A DNA stretch of 64,000 nt from assembly GCF_029892065.1 (NCBI RefSeq), contig NZ_CP120373.1, forward strand, positions 3,975,001 to 4,039,000. Direction: 5' to 3'. The notes under the pieces were generated by a model. It did not search any database. It was not told the origin of the DNA and was given only the letters and a program-made list of their open reading frames with translations. Origin of the DNA: Sinorhizobium garamanticum. Lineage in GTDB: Bacteria; Pseudomonadota; Alphaproteobacteria; Rhizobiales; Rhizobiaceae. Shown one piece after another: positions 26,542-35,230 of the stretch. Each line of letters starts with the position of its first letter. Positions within the stretch are counted from its first letter, which is position 1. A program made the position numbers and the translations under genes.

Positions 26542-26938
26542 CAGTCAGATACCGGTACCTAATTATCGTCCCATTGCCAGATCGTCGTCGCATGATGCGA
26601 AGGCCCGAAGGCTTCGTGTTCTCGCAAACGAAATCGACCTCGCCAAACTTTTCGTCACAAATCGTCTGGTATTGCGGCTACGCGCTTCCGTCGCTCCCTC
26701 ATATGGCGAGGAAGGTCAAGCATCAACACTGTTCCCCAACAAATCCGGGCACCTTTTTCCTAAGTGCCCGGATTGTGAGTAAAATAGGGCTGGTTTCCGA
26801 TTATCCCGTGCGCATCTTGTTGAAAAGCATATCGCTGTTACCCAGGCGACACAAATCACTTCCCCCGCACGCCGCAGTGCCCTCGCCCCGTTGCAGCCCC
26901 GATAAGAGAGGCCGTAAGTGTGCCGAGCTTGGATCTGA
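26542..26938. other. Intergenic region between amiC and mrcA
   Basis: This 397-bp gap holds the amiC terminator (26741-26774) and presumably the mrcA promoter. A minus-strand TTGATG...CATATG pair near 26700-26735 is only a weak match. No credible open reading frame or RNA gene is seen. Confidence 0.5.
26741..26774 (-). terminator. Rho-independent terminator of amiC
   Basis: A perfect 11-bp stem (26742-26752 with 26764-26774) around an 11-nt loop is followed on the minus strand by TTGTTGGGG. It lies 165 nt after the amiC stop, between amiC and mrcA. Confidence 0.65.
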
Positions 26939-28186
26939 CTAGCCGCCGTTTGCGACAGCCATCTCGCGATAGCGTCGAACGGCGACCGCAAGCAGACCCG
27001 ATACCTTCTTGCGCCATTCCGGATCGAGCAACTGCTTCTCATCGTCCTTGTTCGAAAGGAATCCGAGTTCGAGCAGGATGGAAGGCACATCCGGCGCCTG
27101 CAGCACGCGGAAACCCGCGTGGCGATGGGGATTGTTGATCAGCTTGATCTGCCCTTCGAAGGACGTAACGACGGTGCGCGCGAGATTGACCGAGAAGGCC
27201 TGGGTTTCGCGGCGCGTGAGATCGATCAGGATGTCCGCCACTTCCGCCGGCTCGCTTTGCAGCGGTACTCCGGCGATCTCGTCGGACAGGTTTTCGCGCT
27301 CGGCCAGATTGGCTGCGAGATGGTCGGATGCCTTGTCGGAGATGGTGTAAACCGTGGCCCCGCGAATGTCCTTTTGCTTCAGCGTGTCGGCGTGAACGGA
27401 TATGAAGAGGTTGGCGCCCTTCTGCCGCGCGATCTGCACACGCTGCGGCAGCGACAGGAACTCGTCCCGGTCGCGGGTCAGGAACGCTTCGACACCGGCC
27501 TCGCGCTTGAGCGTCGCGACCAGTTCCTCAGCGAAGGCGAGCGTCACATGCTTTTCCTCGGTTTTGGTGACGGTTCCGATCGCGCCCGTATCGATGCCGC
27601 CATGGCCGGCGTCGATAGCAATCACGAAGGCGCCGGGGTTCTTCACGGGGGCAGCGACCGGCCGATCGGTCTTGACCGCACGCACCGTACCCGTCCATTG
27701 CTGGCTGCCGAGAAGTTCGTCGAAGCGGGTCTGGTCGATCTTTTCGGCATCAAGGACAAGCCGAAAGCTCTTGCCGTCCTCTTCTGCCTTCACCTCCGCA
27801 TGACGAATCTCGACTGGCCCCTTGGCGGACAGAACGAGCCGCGACGTGCCGACGCCCATCGCTCCATAGCGAATGGCGTCGAAAAGCCCGCGTGGCTCCA
27901 GGCTCTCCGGTTTCAGGCCGAACGACGTCTCCGGCAAATCGACGATGACACGGACCGGGTTTGCCACATAGTGAATGGAAAATTCCGGTTTGCGGTCGAA
28001 TTCGACAACGATGCGCGTTCGGGCATCGTCGCCAGCGATCCGCGCACCGAAGGCCAGCAGCGGTTCGGCCGCCCGCACGGCGGCCGCGCTTGCGGTTATC
28101 GCAGCAAATGCAAAGGCTATTGCGCGCAGAGAGCGACACCACGACGTCACAGATCGCAAAGAACACAGACGTTTCGCCGAAGGCAT
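26939..28186 (-). CDS. amiC: N-acetylmuramoyl-L-alanine amidase, AMIN plus Amidase_3 domains
   Basis: The 415-residue enzyme cuts the stem peptide from peptidoglycan in the periplasm, mainly during cell separation. It has an N-terminal signal sequence (about residues 1-39) and an AMIN septal-targeting domain (about 45-145). In the zinc amidase domain His195 (AIDAGHGG), Glu210 or Glu211 and His265 (SVHAD) bind zinc, and Glu373 (LLELGF) is catalytic. The ATG at 28186 has GGAG 9 nt upstream; a TTG one codon earlier is less likely. Its neighbours mrcA and prfB follow downstream. Confidence 0.93.
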   Translation of the reverse strand: MPSAKRLCSLRSVTSWCRSLRAIAFAFAAITASAAAVRAAEPLLAFGARIAGDDARTRIVVEFDRKPEFSIHYVANPVRVIVDLPETSFGLKPESLEPRGLFDAIRYGAMGVGTSRLVLSAKGPVEIRHAEVKAEEDGKSFRLVLDAEKIDQTRFDELLGSQQWTGTVRAVKTDRPVAAPVKNPGAFVIAIDAGHGGIDTGAIGTVTKTEEKHVTLAFAEELVATLKREAGVEAFLTRDRDEFLSLPQRVQIARQKGANLFISVHADTLKQKDIRGATVYTISDKASDHLAANLAERENLSDEIAGVPLQSEPAEVADILIDLTRRETQAFSVNLARTVVTSFEGQIKLINNPHRHAGFRVLQAPDVPSILLELGFLSNKDDEKQLLDPEWRKKVSGLLAVAVRRYREMAVANGG

Positions 28187-28927
28187 CAACCCGGGCTCCC
28201 CACCATTTCCTTCAGATACCAGCGGCCTGCCTTACGGCAAACCATCAACCCCTCAACCAATGAACCCTCATGGTTAACCAAATCTTGACAAAACCCTCAT
28301 GATGGCCGCGTCGCAACGCGACTCGCGGGCGCGAATGCGTTCCTTATCGCTCAATTTCACCGGGGCAAGCGAATCGATCAATATTGTGGCGGCAAAGGCT
28401 TTTCCCTTGCCAATGTGACATAGAAACCATAAAAGCGTCACAAGGAGAAAGTGTTGACGGGATAGAATCGTCGGCCGGGCAGCCGGAGCTTTTAGAGAAG
28501 CTTGGCGCCAGGAATGATCGAGCCGGAAATGCCGGTTGCAACCGTATCATGCCTTACGCGGCCGCAGGTGTTCATCCGCCGTCGCTGCATTTCCTCCCCG
28601 TATACTGGATCGCAATTTCCGGCGGTGGCCGGAGTTCTTGATGGTGATTTTCACCAGATGCCCGCGAGCGGGCGCATTCATCGGGCCTCGCCTTCGAGGT
28701 CCAGGACATTGGCATTCTTGTTTGGTCTTTGATGTGACTCAGCAGTATCGGTCAGAAGTAAAGAGGCCCCGGGACGTAAACGTCTCGGCTGCCGTCTGGC
28801 TGCTGCATCTTCACCTGCACCAAACAGGACCTTTCACATCCGGCGCAGCTTTCGACGTGTCTGACGGCCTTCCCAAGGAAGCAGGTCTGTCTGCCGTTTC
28901 ACTGTTGCGCCGAGGAGCACAACTTAG
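28187..28927. other. Intergenic region between amiC and rne, with the long rne leader
   Basis: This 741-bp gap between divergent genes contains promoters for both and an rne leader of perhaps 500 nt. A candidate plus-strand promoter is at 28407-28435. Small stems occur, for example GGGACG-TAAA-CGTCTC at 28771-28786, and a repeated AACCCTCATG motif near 28263 and 28292. In E. coli the rne 5' UTR senses RNase E level. Similar control is plausible here but no matching structure was identified. Confidence 0.45.
28407..28435 (+). promoter_or_regulatory. Candidate rne promoter
   Basis: TTGCCA (28407-28412) is followed after 16-17 nt by CATAAA/TAAAAG (28429-28435). A GTGAC...GTCAC inverted repeat overlaps the -10 side. 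This is a weak match found by eye. Confidence 0.25.
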
Positions 28928-31678
28928 ATGGCAGAGAAAATGCTTATCGATGCGTCTCACGCAGAGGAGACGCGCGTCGTTGTCGTACGCGGGAACCGCA
29001 TAGAAGAATTCGACTTCGAATCGGAACATAAGAAGCAGATCCGCGGCAATATTTACCTGGCCAAGGTGACCAGGGTGGAGCCTTCGCTCCAAGCCGCTTT
29101 CGTTGACTACGGCGGCAATCGCCACGGGTTCCTGGCTTTCGCCGAAATCCATCCGGACTATTACCAGATCCCCCTCGCCGATCGTCAGGCGCTATTGAAG
29201 GCGGAGGCCGAAGAGGCCCGCCGCGATGACGATATCGAGCCGGTGGAGACGGCAAGCGAGCAGAAGCCGTCACCGGTCGAAGCCGAGCCGGAAACCGTTG
29301 CCGAGGTCGTCGAAGCAAGCGCCGAGGCGCCTGCGGAAGTCGAAACCGTCGTCGAGAAGCCGAAGGCAAAGCCGAAGCGCACCCGTCGCACCAAGGTGAA
29401 GGCTGCCGAAGAAGCGCCCGAGACGGCGGAGAGCCAGGACGGTGGCGAAGAGGGCAGCCGCGGCGAGATGGCCGCCATGGTCGACGCCGATTCGATTTCC
29501 GAGGATGTCGATACGCGCCGTCGCCGCGACGACGACGATGACGACGACGATGCCCACGACGCCGAAAAGGAAATCATCGAATCCGTCGGCGCCGAAGACG
29601 CCATGGAAGAAGTGCCGGATCGCCATATCCGTAAGCCGCGCAAGCAGTACCGCATCCAGGAAGTGATCAAGCGCCGCCAGATCCTGCTGGTCCAGGTTGC
29701 CAAGGAAGAACGCGGCAACAAGGGTGCTGCGCTCACCACCTATCTCTCGCTTGCGGGTCGCTATTCGGTTCTGATGCCGAACACGGCGCGCGGCGGCGGC
29801 ATTTCCCGCAAGATCACCAACCTGCAGGACCGCAAGCGGCTCAAGGAAATCGCCCGTGGCCTCGAAGTGCCGCAGGGCATGGGCGTGATCCTGCGCACGG
29901 CCGGTGCGAACCGCACCAAGGTCGAGATCAAGCGCGACTTCGAATATCTGATGCGCCTGTGGGAAAACGTCCGCACGCTGACGTTGAATTCGACCGCGCC
30001 TTGCCTCGTCTACGAAGAAGGCAGCCTGATCAAGCGTTCGATCCGCGATCTCTACAACAAGGACATCAGCGAGATCATCGTTTCCGGCGAGGAAGGCTAC
30101 AAGGAAGCCAAGAGCTTCATGAAGATGCTGATGCCGAGCCATGCGAAGGTCGTACAGCCCTATCGCGACGTGCACCCGATCTTCTCGCGTTCCGGTATCG
30201 AGGCGCAGCTCGATCGCATGCTGCAGCCGCAGGTAACGCTGAAGTCGGGCGGCTACATCATCATCAACCAGACCGAAGCGCTCGTTTCGATCGACGTTAA
30301 CTCAGGCCGGTCGACCCGCGAGCACTCGATTGAGGACACCGCCCTCCAGACCAACTTGGAGGCTGCCGAGGAAGTGGCGCGGCAGTTGCGTCTGCGCGAC
30401 CTTGCCGGGCTTGTCGTCATCGACTTCATCGACATGGAGGAAAAGCGTAACAACCGCGCGGTCGAGAAGAAGCTCAAAGACTGCCTGAAGAACGACAGAG
30501 CACGCATTCAGGTCGGCCGGATCTCGCATTTCGGCCTGCTCGAAATGTCGCGCCAGCGCATCCGTGCCTCGGTTCTTGAGAGCACGATGCAGACCTGCCC
30601 GCACTGCAACGGCACCGGTCACGTCCGCTCGCAGTCCTCCGTCGCACTGCATGTGTTGCGTGGCATTGAGGAATATCTGCTCAAGAACACGACGCACGAC
30701 ATCACCGTGCGCACGATCCCCGAAATCGCGCTGTACCTGCTCAACCAGAAGCGCGGCACGATCATGGATTACGAACAGCGCTTCGGCGTCTCGATCATCA
30801 TCGAGGCTGACGCCCATGTCGGCGCGCAGCATTTCGCGATCGACCGGGGCGAACCGGTCGAGAATCCGGTCAAGATCGAACAGCTCCTGCATTTCGAACC
30901 GGAACCGGAAGAAGAAGAAGAAGACGTCGTGATCGAGGAAGATCTGGACGAGGAGGAAGCGGAAGAGACCGCTGCCGAGCGTCCGGAGCAGGCAAAGGCC
31001 CAGCAGGCCGACGACGGCGGCCGCAAGCGCAAGCGCCGTCGTCGTCGCCGCGGCAAGGGCGGCGTTCAGGGGCCGGAAGCGGTCGCAGCCGAAGCTGACG
31101 AGACGCCGGAGAGCACGGCCGGTGAAGCCGAGGAGGCCGAGGACGAACACGCTCTGGAGGGTGCCGAAGCAGCGGAGGACGGCGACCAGAAGCGCAAGCG
31201 TCGGCGCCGCGGCAAGCGTGGCGGCCGCCGCAACAAGCTGGAAACGACCGAAGGCGAAACCGCCGGCGATCTCGCCGGTGAAGATGCAGTGGCCGAAGAG
31301 GCGGAAGCGGCGGAGCCTGTAGCTGAAGAGCCAGTTGCGGCCGAGGCTGCGGCCGTGGAAACGGTGTCGGAAGAAGCGAAGCCGGCCAAGCCGAAGCGTA
31401 CTCGCAAGAAGGCGGCCAAGGCCGATGCCGACGCTGACGAGGCGGCGCAGACTGCAGTCGAGGAGCAGCCGGAGACGGTGGATCCCGCAACGGAGGCTGT
31501 CGAGGAAGCCGAAGCCGATCTCGAAGGGGCGAAGCCCGCGAGGGCCAATCGTGACCTCGCGACGATCGCGTCCGAACCGGTCATCACCTCGAATGTTTCG
31601 AGCAAGACGGAGAATAACGACGAGGAGCCGCCGAAGCCGAAAAAGGGCGGCTGGTGGCAGCGTCGCGGCTTCTTCTGA
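28928..31678 (+). CDS. rne: Ribonuclease E
   Basis: The 916-residue endonuclease starts mRNA decay and processes rRNA and tRNA precursors, probably as the degradosome scaffold. The S1 domain begins near residue 37 (RGNIYLAKVTRVEP) and is interrupted by an acidic, low-complexity insertion of about 150 residues (85-232, with a run of eight aspartates). It resumes at RIQEVIKRRQILLVQV. The catalytic aspartates are in SIDVNSGR near 453 and VVIDFIDM near 497. The zinc link CPHCNGTGH is near 557. The C-terminal 270 residues are disordered, with acidic runs and Arg-rich RNA-binding patches, ending KKGGWWQRRGFF. Confidence 0.95.
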   Translation: MAEKMLIDASHAEETRVVVVRGNRIEEFDFESEHKKQIRGNIYLAKVTRVEPSLQAAFVDYGGNRHGFLAFAEIHPDYYQIPLADRQALLKAEAEEARRDDDIEPVETASEQKPSPVEAEPETVAEVVEASAEAPAEVETVVEKPKAKPKRTRRTKVKAAEEAPETAESQDGGEEGSRGEMAAMVDADSISEDVDTRRRRDDDDDDDDAHDAEKEIIESVGAEDAMEEVPDRHIRKPRKQYRIQEVIKRRQILLVQVAKEERGNKGAALTTYLSLAGRYSVLMPNTARGGGISRKITNLQDRKRLKEIARGLEVPQGMGVILRTAGANRTKVEIKRDFEYLMRLWENVRTLTLNSTAPCLVYEEGSLIKRSIRDLYNKDISEIIVSGEEGYKEAKSFMKMLMPSHAKVVQPYRDVHPIFSRSGIEAQLDRMLQPQVTLKSGGYIIINQTEALVSIDVNSGRSTREHSIEDTALQTNLEAAEEVARQLRLRDLAGLVVIDFIDMEEKRNNRAVEKKLKDCLKNDRARIQVGRISHFGLLEMSRQRIRASVLESTMQTCPHCNGTGHVRSQSSVALHVLRGIEEYLLKNTTHDITVRTIPEIALYLLNQKRGTIMDYEQRFGVSIIIEADAHVGAQHFAIDRGEPVENPVKIEQLLHFEPEPEEEEEDVVIEEDLDEEEAEETAAERPEQAKAQQADDGGRKRKRRRRRRGKGGVQGPEAVAAEADETPESTAGEAEEAEDEHALEGAEAAEDGDQKRKRRRRGKRGGRRNKLETTEGETAGDLAGEDAVAEEAEAAEPVAEEPVAAEAAAVETVSEEAKPAKPKRTRKKAAKADADADEAAQTAVEEQPETVDPATEAVEEAEADLEGAKPARANRDLATIASEPVITSNVSSKTENNDEEPPKPKKGGWWQRRGFF

Positions 31679-31699
31679 GCTGCTGCATCTTTCCTATGA

Positions 31700-31730
31700 A
31701 AAGGCCCGGATTCGTTCCGGGCTTTTTTCT
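31700..31730 (+). terminator. Rho-independent terminator of rne
   Basis: A 7-bp GCCCGGA/TCCGGGC stem, extended by A-T pairs, around a 5-nt loop is followed by TTTTTT. It starts 22 nt after the rne stop. Confidence 0.9.
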
Positions 31731-31851
31731 GGTGGCTGCCCACTACCTGGACCGGCACAGTGGTTTCATCGCAGGCGAGCGATCGCCGCCGATAGCCCAT
31801 CCCGCGCTTGCGGCAAAGATTCCAGCGTAACCGCGTGAAACGGCTGTTCAA

Positions 31852-33000
31852 TCAGACCAACCAGCGGGCGATGCGGTCCATCGCCTCCGACATCTCCGCC
31901 GCGGATCCGGCATAGGAGAAGCGCATTGTTCGGTGGCCTTCCACAGGATCGAAGTCGAAACCGGGTGTCGCCGCAACGTTGATCTCGGCCAGCATCCGCC
32001 GTGCGAAGGCCATGCTGTCATTGGTGAATCGGCTGACGTCGACATAGGCATAGAATGCGCCATCCATCGGCGAAGCGATCGCAAGGCCGATTTGCGGCAG
32101 GCGTTTCATCAGTAGTTCGCGGTTGGCGGCATAGGCCGCCTTGTAGCGGTCCAGCTCCTCATGCGCATCGAGCGCCGCCTCTGCGGCGATCTGGGAAAGC
32201 TCCGGCGGCGAAATATAGAGGCTCTGCGCTAGGCGCTCGAAACCGCGCACCTGTGCCTCGGGCAACACCATCCAGCCGATCCGCCAACCGGTCATGCAAT
32301 AGTATTTCGAGAAGGAGTTGATCACGACCACGTCGTCGGTCACCTCGAGCGCGGTGGCCTCTTCGCCAACGAATGTCAGCCCGTGGTAGATCTCGTCGGA
32401 AATGAAGATGATCCGCTCGGCGCGGCAATAGTCCGCGAGCGCCTTGAGGCCGGCTCGCCCGGTCACCGTCCCCGTGGGGTTGGCCGGGCTTGCAAGCAGC
32501 ACGCCCTTGAGCGGCTTGCCGATGCGCTCGGCCGCGCGAGCGAGGCTTTCCGGGGTCAACGTGAAGCCGGTCTCCCTGCCCGCCTCGACCTCGACGACGG
32601 TCAGACCCAACGCCTGCAAGATGTTACGGTAGGCTGGATATCCCGGGCGGGCGATGGCGACGCAATCACCCGGATCGAAGAGCGCGAGGAACGCCAGATT
32701 GAAACCTGCCGACGAGCCTGTCGTGACTGCAATCCGCTGCGGATCAAGGGTGATGCCATGGCGGCTGTGGTAGTGGCGGGCAATCGCTGTCTTCAAGGAC
32801 AGCGTGCCGAGTGCGTCCGTATAGCCAAGACGGCCGTGCTCGAGGGCACGCCTTGCCGCTTCAAGGGCCGCCTTCGGGGCCGGATGAACCGGTTGCCCCA
32901 CCGCCATCGAGATAACCGGATGGCCGGCATCGCGCCGCCGTGTGGCTTCCGCCAGCACATCCATGGCATGAAAGGGCTCGACGGCACTGCGTTTCGACAT
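31852..33000 (-). CDS. PLP-dependent class I/II aminotransferase
   Basis: The 382-residue fold-type I aminotransferase probably acts on an amino acid/2-oxoacid pair; the substrate is not clear. Typical blocks are present: ASPANPTGTVTG near residue 165, SDEIYHGLTF near 197, and SFSKYYCMTGWRIGW with the PLP-binding Lys near 231. The conserved Arg is in MRFSYAG close to the C-terminus. I chose ATG 33000 (MSKRSAVEPFHAMDVL) because family proteins begin here. An in-frame ATG at 33066 is possible but lies inside a palindromic repeat. It is convergent with rne. Confidence 0.85.
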   Translation of the reverse strand: MSKRSAVEPFHAMDVLAEATRRRDAGHPVISMAVGQPVHPAPKAALEAARRALEHGRLGYTDALGTLSLKTAIARHYHSRHGITLDPQRIAVTTGSSAGFNLAFLALFDPGDCVAIARPGYPAYRNILQALGLTVVEVEAGRETGFTLTPESLARAAERIGKPLKGVLLASPANPTGTVTGRAGLKALADYCRAERIIFISDEIYHGLTFVGEEATALEVTDDVVVINSFSKYYCMTGWRIGWMVLPEAQVRGFERLAQSLYISPPELSQIAAEAALDAHEELDRYKAAYAANRELLMKRLPQIGLAIASPMDGAFYAYVDVSRFTNDSMAFARRMLAEINVAATPGFDFDPVEGHRTMRFSYAGSAAEMSEAMDRIARWLV

Positions 33001-33351
33001 CTGTGTCAATGGAAATCCTCTGCTGCGTGTTTCCTTAAATCGTCGTCTATTCAAGGATAAGAACATGCAGCCATTCAAAGTGCTACAGCGTCCTCTGCGC
33101 GTCCGATAAGACGCGCGGCGCTGTAGAAGCGGGACCGTGTCCGCGCTCCTTTGCCTGATCATTTCGCCCTTCACAAGTGCGAGAGTGCCGCATTTCCGCC
33201 GATTTTGCCGTTTCGTTTCGCCGCGGCGCACCCTATGCTCGCATCAAGAGAGTGCGAGAATCTTGGAAAATTGTTGTCTTTCAAACACGCACATTGACGC
33301 AGCCGTGCGAAATGAACGACAGACAGAGTACGGAAAGACAACGAGGAAAGA
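33001..33351. other. Intergenic region between the aminotransferase and the DsbA-like gene
   Basis: This 351-bp divergent gap contains a palindromic repeat element (33062-33126). The rest is AT-richer near 33240-33345 and should hold the promoter of the DsbA-like gene, whose GAGGAAAGA ribosome-binding site is at its end. No RNA gene is evident. Confidence 0.5.
33062..33126 (-). repeat. Palindromic intergenic repeat, copy 1
   Basis: The outer arms CTACAGCG and CGCTGTAG (33083-33090 with 33119-33126) enclose inner arms CGCGTC and GACGCG around a 6-nt loop. A tail toward 33062 reads AACATGCAG...TTCAAAGTG. A closely similar element in the opposite orientation lies at 44140-44203. It resembles the abundant intergenic palindromes of Sinorhizobium genomes. 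Confidence 0.75.
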
Positions 33352-34116
33352 ATGACCTTCAAGAAGATGATTGCCGCCGGAACGCTGCTTGCCCTTGCTG
33401 CCAGCGTCGCATTGCCGCAGACGGCTGCCGCGCTCGATGCAAAGCAGAAAGAAGAGTTCGGCGCCTTCATCAAGGAGTACCTGCTCGCCAATCCGGAGGT
33501 CATGCTCGAAGTGCAGGAGGCGCTTTCAGCCAAACAGCGCGCCAAGCAGCAGGAAGCAGCCGAAGCGGCGATCGCCACGAACAAGAAAGCGATCTTCCAA
33601 TCCGAATATGATATCACCCTTGGCAATCCCGACGGCGATGTCACGATCGTCGAGTTCTACGACTACAACTGCGGCTATTGCAAACGGGCGCTTTCCGACA
33701 TGGATCAAATCCTCGCGGCGGACAAGAACGTCCGTTTCGTGCTGAAGGAATTGCCGATCCTCGGGCCTGATTCCCTTGCCGCCCACAAGATCAGCGCCGC
33801 TTTCCGCCTTATCGCTCCGGACAAATACGGCGACTTCCACCGCGCTCTGCTCGGCGGCGAGGAGCGGGCGACGGAGGAAACGGCGATCGCCGTCGCGGCG
33901 AAACTCGGCGTCACCGAAGAGCAACTGCGTGCAAAAATGGAAAAGGAGCCGCAGGACGCTGCCATGCGCGAGGCCTATTCGCTCGCAAACGAACTCGGCA
34001 TCACTGGCACACCGTCCTATGTGATCGGCAACGAAGCCGTCTTCGGCGCCGTCGGCGCTGACGAGATCTCCACGAAGGTGGAAAACATGCGCAGCTGCGG
34101 CAAAACCGTCTGCTGA
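33352..34116 (+). CDS. DsbA-family thioredoxin-fold protein, exported
   Basis: The 254-residue periplasmic protein is a probable thiol-disulfide oxidoreductase. It has a signal peptide (MTFKKMIAAGTLLALAASVA, cleavage near residue 27) and a helical N-terminal segment rich in Lys, Gln and Glu (30-80) like that of ScsC/BdbD-type proteins. The active-site CGYC at 107-110 follows FYDYN, and the cis-proline is in GTPSY. A second cysteine pair, Cys249 and Cys254, ends the protein. Substrates are unknown; no DsbB partner is nearby. An AGGAAAGA Shine-Dalgarno precedes the ATG. Confidence 0.88.
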   Translation: MTFKKMIAAGTLLALAASVALPQTAAALDAKQKEEFGAFIKEYLLANPEVMLEVQEALSAKQRAKQQEAAEAAIATNKKAIFQSEYDITLGNPDGDVTIVEFYDYNCGYCKRALSDMDQILAADKNVRFVLKELPILGPDSLAAHKISAAFRLIAPDKYGDFHRALLGGEERATEETAIAVAAKLGVTEEQLRAKMEKEPQDAAMREAYSLANELGITGTPSYVIGNEAVFGAVGADEISTKVENMRSCGKTVC

Positions 34117-34272
34117 ACCGAGAGACGCCGCAAAATGTGAAGCGACCTCCCTCAGGTCGCGCTCCCCTCAAACGCCATCACTTGTGGACAAATTCCCCGG
34201 GGACCCAAGGGGCTTTCCCTCGCGGAACCATCAGTCTATAGGTAACCCTCCATCATCGGACCGGAATCCCTT

Positions 34273-34719
34273 ATGCCCTCGACGATTTTTGTGCTGAATG
34301 GCCCCAACCTGAACGCTCTCGGCAAGCGCGAACCGGGCATCTATGGCGGCCAAACGCTCTCCGATATCGAGGCCATGTGCAAGTCGGAGGGAAAGTTGCT
34401 GGACTTCGACGTCGATTTCCGACAGTCGAACCACGAAGGTACCCTCGTCGATTGGCTGCACGAAGCCGGCGACAAGGCCGCGGGCATCGCGATCAACCCC
34501 GGCGCCTATGGCCACACGTCGATTGCCATGCATGACGCTATTCGTGCGATTGCGGTTCCCGTGGTGGAACTGCATCTTTCCAACATCCACGCGCGTGAGG
34601 AATTCCGCCACAAGTCGATGATCGCACCAGCCGTCAAAGGCGTGATCTGCGGCTTCGGCGCACAGAGTTACATTCTGGCGCTGCATGCGCTAAAGAACCT
34701 GACGGACAAGTCGAAATAA
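34273..34719 (+). CDS. aroQ: 3-dehydroquinate dehydratase, type II
   Basis: The 148-residue dodecameric enzyme converts 3-dehydroquinate to 3-dehydroshikimate in the shikimate pathway. The catalytic Tyr and Arg region is in NGPNLNALGKREPGIYG. NPGAYGHTSIA binds substrate, and ELHLSNIHAREEFRHKS holds the catalytic His. It precedes accB by 24 nt, a conserved alphaproteobacterial arrangement, although the two pathways are unrelated. Confidence 0.96.
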   Translation: MPSTIFVLNGPNLNALGKREPGIYGGQTLSDIEAMCKSEGKLLDFDVDFRQSNHEGTLVDWLHEAGDKAAGIAINPGAYGHTSIAMHDAIRAIAVPVVELHLSNIHAREEFRHKSMIAPAVKGVICGFGAQSYILALHALKNLTDKSK

Positions 34720-34743
34720 GAAGAACACGAGGCTCATATTCCC

Positions 34744-35220
34744 ATGGCTGAAAAGAAACCGGGTATCGACCAGGCGCTGATCCGCGATCTCGCCAATATC
34801 CTCAACGATACCGACCTGACCGAGATCGAGGTAGAGCAGGAAGACTTGCGCATCCGCGTTTCGCGTAACGGCACGCCTGTCGCGATGTCGATGCCGGCAA
34901 TGCCCACTTACCAGGCACCGCCCCCGGTTGCCGTCGCACAGCCCGCTGGGGCACCTCAGCCGGCTGCCGAGAGCGGCCGGAGTTCCAAGAATGCCGTAAC
35001 CGCGCCCATGGTCGGTACCGCCTATCTGTCTCCTGCGCCTGGCGCCCGTCCCTTCATCGAGGTCGGCGCGATGGTCAAGGAGGGCCAGACGATCCTGATT
35101 ATCGAGGCGATGAAAACGATGAACCAGATTCCGGCACCACGCGCCGGCAAGGTCACCGAAATTCTCGTTCAGGACGCGGCCCCGGTCGAATATGGCGAAC
35201 CCTTGATCGTGATCGAATAA
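34744..35220 (+). CDS. accB: Acetyl-CoA carboxylase biotin carboxyl carrier protein
   Basis: The 158-residue BCCP carries biotin between the carboxylase and transferase halves of acetyl-CoA carboxylase, the first step of fatty acid synthesis. The C-terminal biotinyl domain (about 85-158) has the biotin lysine, Lys124, in EAMKTMN. The thumb is visible in [12 protein letters not shown] Pro/Ala-rich flexible linker (45-78) joins it to the N-terminal helix. It forms an operon with accC 10 nt downstream. Confidence 0.97.
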   Translation: MAEKKPGIDQALIRDLANILNDTDLTEIEVEQEDLRIRVSRNGTPVAMSMPAMPTYQAPPPVAVAQPAGAPQPAAESGRSSKNAVTAPMVGTAYLSPAPGARPFIEVGAMVKEGQTILIIEAMKTMNQIPAPRAGKVTEILVQDAAPVEYGEPLIVIE

Positions 35221-35230
35221 GGGCGTGGCG

